A stretch of 15,769 nucleotides of DNA from Nitrospira sp. UBA5698 (GTDB lineage Bacteria; Nitrospirota; Nitrospiria; Nitrospirales; Nitrospiraceae): contig DIHK01000037.1 in the NCBI GenBank assembly GCA_002420115.1, positions 37,704 to 53,472 on the forward strand, in the 5' to 3' direction. Numbering within the stretch: the first letter of the stretch is position 1; every line of letters starts with the position of its first letter. Positions 13,687 to 15,769 of the stretch are shown piece after piece. The notes beneath the pieces were generated by a model, which saw only the letters and a list, made by a program, of their open reading frames with translations, did no database searches and had not been told where the DNA came from. Position numbers and translations under genes: made by a program.

Positions 13687-14313
13687 TTACTTACCTTTTG
13701 CCCCGTCTCCGGACTCACCCACCTTCAGAAACTTGGGTGGCCTTGTAATGACCTCATCAATGAGGCCATAGCGTTTCGCCTCTTCACCCGACATGAAATA
13801 ATCTCGCTCGGTGTCATGGGCGATCTTTTCTATCGGTTGCCCGGTGTGCTTGGCCATGATCTCGTTGAGACGTTCACGAATCTTTAGAATTTCCCGGGCG
13901 TGAATGTCGATTTCTGTCGCTTGTCCTTGAAACCCACCTAGGGGTTGATGAATCATCACCCGGGCATTGGGTAGGGCAAACCGCTTTCCTTTCGTTCCAG
14001 CGGCAAGTAACAGCGCTCCCATACTCGCCGCCTGACCGAGGCAAATTGTGTTGATCGATGGTTTCACATATTGCATCGTGTCGTAGATGCCCAATCCGGC
14101 TGTCACACTTCCTCCCGGCGAATTTACATAGAGATTAATGTCCTTTTCAGGATCTTCAGCTTCAAGGAAGAGCAACTGCGCGATTACCAGATTGGCAAAC
14201 ACATCATCAATGGGGGCCCCAAGGAAAATGATACGATCCTTAAGGAGACGAGAATAGATGTCATAGGCGCGTTCACCTCGATTAGTTTGCTCGACTACGA
14301 TCGGAACCAACAT
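13687..14313 (-). CDS. clpP: ATP-dependent Clp protease proteolytic subunit ClpP
   Basis: A 208-aa serine peptidase that forms the two-ring 14-mer chamber of ClpXP. The catalytic triad is visible: S97 in GQAASMGALLL, H122 in MIHQPLGG and D171 in ERDYFMS. NSPGGSV (64-70) is the oxyanion-hole region. The N-terminal loop (MLVPIVVEQTNRGERAYDIY) is of the usual length. Helix residues around GIYDTMQYVKP complete the family pattern. The tail ends in charged and Gly residues (GESGDGAKGK). The ATG at 14313 follows an AGGA about 11 nt upstream. It lies 63 nt after tig and 13 nt before clpX, in the common tig-clpP-clpX order. Confidence 0.97.
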   Translation of the reverse strand: MLVPIVVEQTNRGERAYDIYSRLLKDRIIFLGAPIDDVFANLVIAQLLFLEAEDPEKDINLYVNSPGGSVTAGLGIYDTMQYVKPSINTICLGQAASMGALLLAAGTKGKRFALPNARVMIHQPLGGFQGQATEIDIHAREILKIRERLNEIMAKHTGQPIEKIAHDTERDYFMSGEEAKRYGLIDEVITRPPKFLKVGESGDGAKGK

Positions 14314-14376
14314 GTCGTTCGCTTCCTTTCCTCAAAGAGTGTCGGCGCGAAACACACAAGATGATCGAGCGCCAAC

Positions 14377-15699
14377 CTATCCCTGAATGACTGCTTGACG
14401 ATAGACAAGATCCAGCGCCTTGTCGACCAAGATCCGCGCACGCAATTCCTCAACGGAATCCTGACCGCCCGCCTGAATCATTTTGACAAGATCGGCTATC
14501 GGAACCCGAAGTTCCTTGGCTAATCGAGTGACTTCGTGGTTTAGATCATCCTGACTTACTGACAAGTTTTCTTTCTCGGCAATGGCTTCGAGAATCAGTC
14601 CCGCTTTGACACGACGATTTGCTTCTTCACGATGCTCTTCACGGATTGCCTTCAGTTCCTCCGCAGCTGGTTCAGGAAGGGAGTCGGTGACTTTTCCACG
14701 CTGCTGTGCCTGCAGTTGCTGTCGTACGATCGTGGTGAGCTCCCGTTCTACAAGTGTGTCGGGAAGATCAAAATGATGGGTCTCAACGAGGCGTTTGAGA
14801 AGGGTGTCTTTGTAGGATTCTTCGATATCTTTCTTGAGCGCCTTTTCCATTTCACTGCGTAGTTTTTCTCGTAAGTCTTGGATGGAGGCGTACGGTCCAC
14901 AGTCTTTCGCAAACTCATCGTCAAGAGCTGGAAGCGTCTTGCGCTTGACTCCCTTGATTTCGAGGCGGAATTGAACCACCTTTCCCGCAACTCGGTGATC
15001 CGGGTGGCTTACTGGATAAGTTTGCGGAATATCCACCACCTCACCTTCTTGCTTCCCCAGCAAGTGTGCGTCTATTTCAATCCCCAGCAGAGAGGCCTTC
15101 GAACCCACGCGATGCAGTTGGCCTTCTTTTTTCGTCCCTTCAAGAGCCACTCCGTCCAAAAATCCCTCCAGATCGACAACGGCATAATCTCCATCAGCCA
15201 ACGCGGTACCAGTTGGAGCTGCATCCAATCGAGCCTGTTGTTCTCGAAATACCTCGAGTGCACGGTCCACTTGTTCTTCGGCAACTGTACGCTTGTCGGC
15301 TTGCAGAGACATAGGACTAGGGGACTTATAGTCACGAAGTTCGATGGTCGGCTTGATTTCGACCGTCGCCGTAAACGTAAACGGGGAATCTTTTTTGATC
15401 TTGACGCGATCCAGAGGAGGTATATCCACCACGACCGGATGGATTCCCGCTTCTTTGATCGCTCGATCATAAAAATCAGGAACCAGTTTTCGAATGACAT
15501 CTTCTTCGACAGTCTTGGCATACCGCTTTTCCAAGATTGCCAATGGGGCCTTCCCCGGTCGAAAACCAGGAACGTGAACCTGCCGATTCAGTTCCACATA
15601 TGCCCGCGAAAATTGTTGGGTGACCTCGGCGGCTGGCACCTCGATCTTCAAGGCACGTTTCATCGGCCCTAACTCAGTGACTTCCATCTTCATCGTCAA
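14377..15699 (-). CDS. tig: Trigger factor, ribosome-associated chaperone and prolyl isomerase
   Basis: A 440-aa chaperone that docks beside the ribosome exit tunnel and shields new chains. The N-terminal domain carries the ribosome-binding signature GFRPGKAP (45-52). The middle is an FKBP-like peptidyl-prolyl isomerase domain (about 150-240, with GDYAVVDLEGFLDG). The C-terminal helical domain is long and charged. Length is as in the family (about 430). The frame begins at TTG 15699, which has GGGAG 7 nt upstream. An ATG at 15693 (MKMEVTELG) lies 13 nt from that site and is the other likely start. The gene begins 38 nt after a tRNA, with no visible terminator between. It probably shares a transcript with clpP and clpX. 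Confidence 0.96.
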   Translation of the reverse strand: MTMKMEVTELGPMKRALKIEVPAAEVTQQFSRAYVELNRQVHVPGFRPGKAPLAILEKRYAKTVEEDVIRKLVPDFYDRAIKEAGIHPVVVDIPPLDRVKIKKDSPFTFTATVEIKPTIELRDYKSPSPMSLQADKRTVAEEQVDRALEVFREQQARLDAAPTGTALADGDYAVVDLEGFLDGVALEGTKKEGQLHRVGSKASLLGIEIDAHLLGKQEGEVVDIPQTYPVSHPDHRVAGKVVQFRLEIKGVKRKTLPALDDEFAKDCGPYASIQDLREKLRSEMEKALKKDIEESYKDTLLKRLVETHHFDLPDTLVERELTTIVRQQLQAQQRGKVTDSLPEPAAEELKAIREEHREEANRRVKAGLILEAIAEKENLSVSQDDLNHEVTRLAKELRVPIADLVKMIQAGGQDSVEELRARILVDKALDLVYRQAVIQG

Positions 15700-15737
15700 A
15701 ATCTGGCTCCCATCCAGCTTAAGGGGATTCGGAATGG

Positions 15738-15769
15738 TGGTGCGAGAGGGGGGACTTGAACCCCCACGG
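15738..15769 (-). tRNA. 3' part of a tRNA, probably tRNA-Leu (partial)
   Basis: Only the 3' end is inside the window. On the minus strand the T arm is GGGGG-TTCAAGT-CCCCC. The acceptor 3' strand CTCTCGC follows, then discriminator A and an encoded CCA (15738-15740). The expected 5' end would be GCGAGAG, beyond the window. Discriminator A and the sequence style fit leucine; serine tRNAs normally have G there. The anticodon is not visible. Confidence 0.8.

Noticed and set aside
14314..14376. GGCGC/GCGCC hairpin between tig and clpP
   Set aside because: Five-pair stem with a 20-nt loop and no T-run; not convincing.
14878..15672. 264-codon open frame on the plus strand
   Set aside because: It lies wholly antisense to tig, which is certain; the sequence has no family features. 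It is a by-product of tig codon use.
1..15769. CRISPR array, insertion sequence, prophage or defence island
   Set aside because: No regularly spaced repeats, transposase, integrase or defence gene was found; gene content is housekeeping throughout.

Overview
This window reads as a chromosomal housekeeping segment of moderate GC. The gene content, the protein style and the tandem PilZ pair fit a Nitrospira-like member of Nitrospirota. That is an inference from overall protein character; no 16S or marker gene proves it. I see no CRISPR array, transposase, prophage gene, integrase or toxin-antitoxin pair.

Layout. Positions 1-349 hold no gene I can support. A tRNA-Leu(GAG) lies on the minus strand at 350-433. 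It is preceded by a leader of about 165 nt carrying two matching 24-nt hairpins. A strong minus-strand promoter for this leader overlaps, at its -35 box, a plus-strand promoter that drives a plus-strand gene run: HAD-IB phosphatase, queE (queuosine pathway), pepA (leucyl aminopeptidase), nagZ (cell-wall recycling glucosaminidase, overlapping pepA by 4 nt) and an unrecognised protein with a Pro/Ala-rich tail.

A minus-strand block follows: an unrecognised 148-aa protein (8325-8771), a small exported glycine-rich protein, a class I glutamine amidotransferase-like hydrolase (PuuD type) overlapping it by one base, and an APC amino-acid permease. Two plus-strand genes come next: an M24 Xaa-Pro-type peptidase whose promoter sits almost on its start codon, and a long TatA/B-like protein that starts with TTG and repeats its amphipathic-helix motif at the C-terminus.

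The last block is all on the minus strand. It holds two tandem PilZ-domain paralogues with an altered c-di-GMP motif, behind their own promoter. Upstream of them in transcription order come a partial tRNA (probably Leu) at the window edge, then tig, clpP and clpX. This last set is the classic protein-quality-control cluster: trigger factor helps nascent chains fold, and ClpXP degrades tagged or damaged proteins. The best candidates for novelty are the TatA-like protein with a duplicated helix, the hairpin leader of tRNA-Leu, the overlapping divergent promoters and the possible leaderless transcript of the M24 peptidase. I do not see a complete undescribed multi-gene system here.
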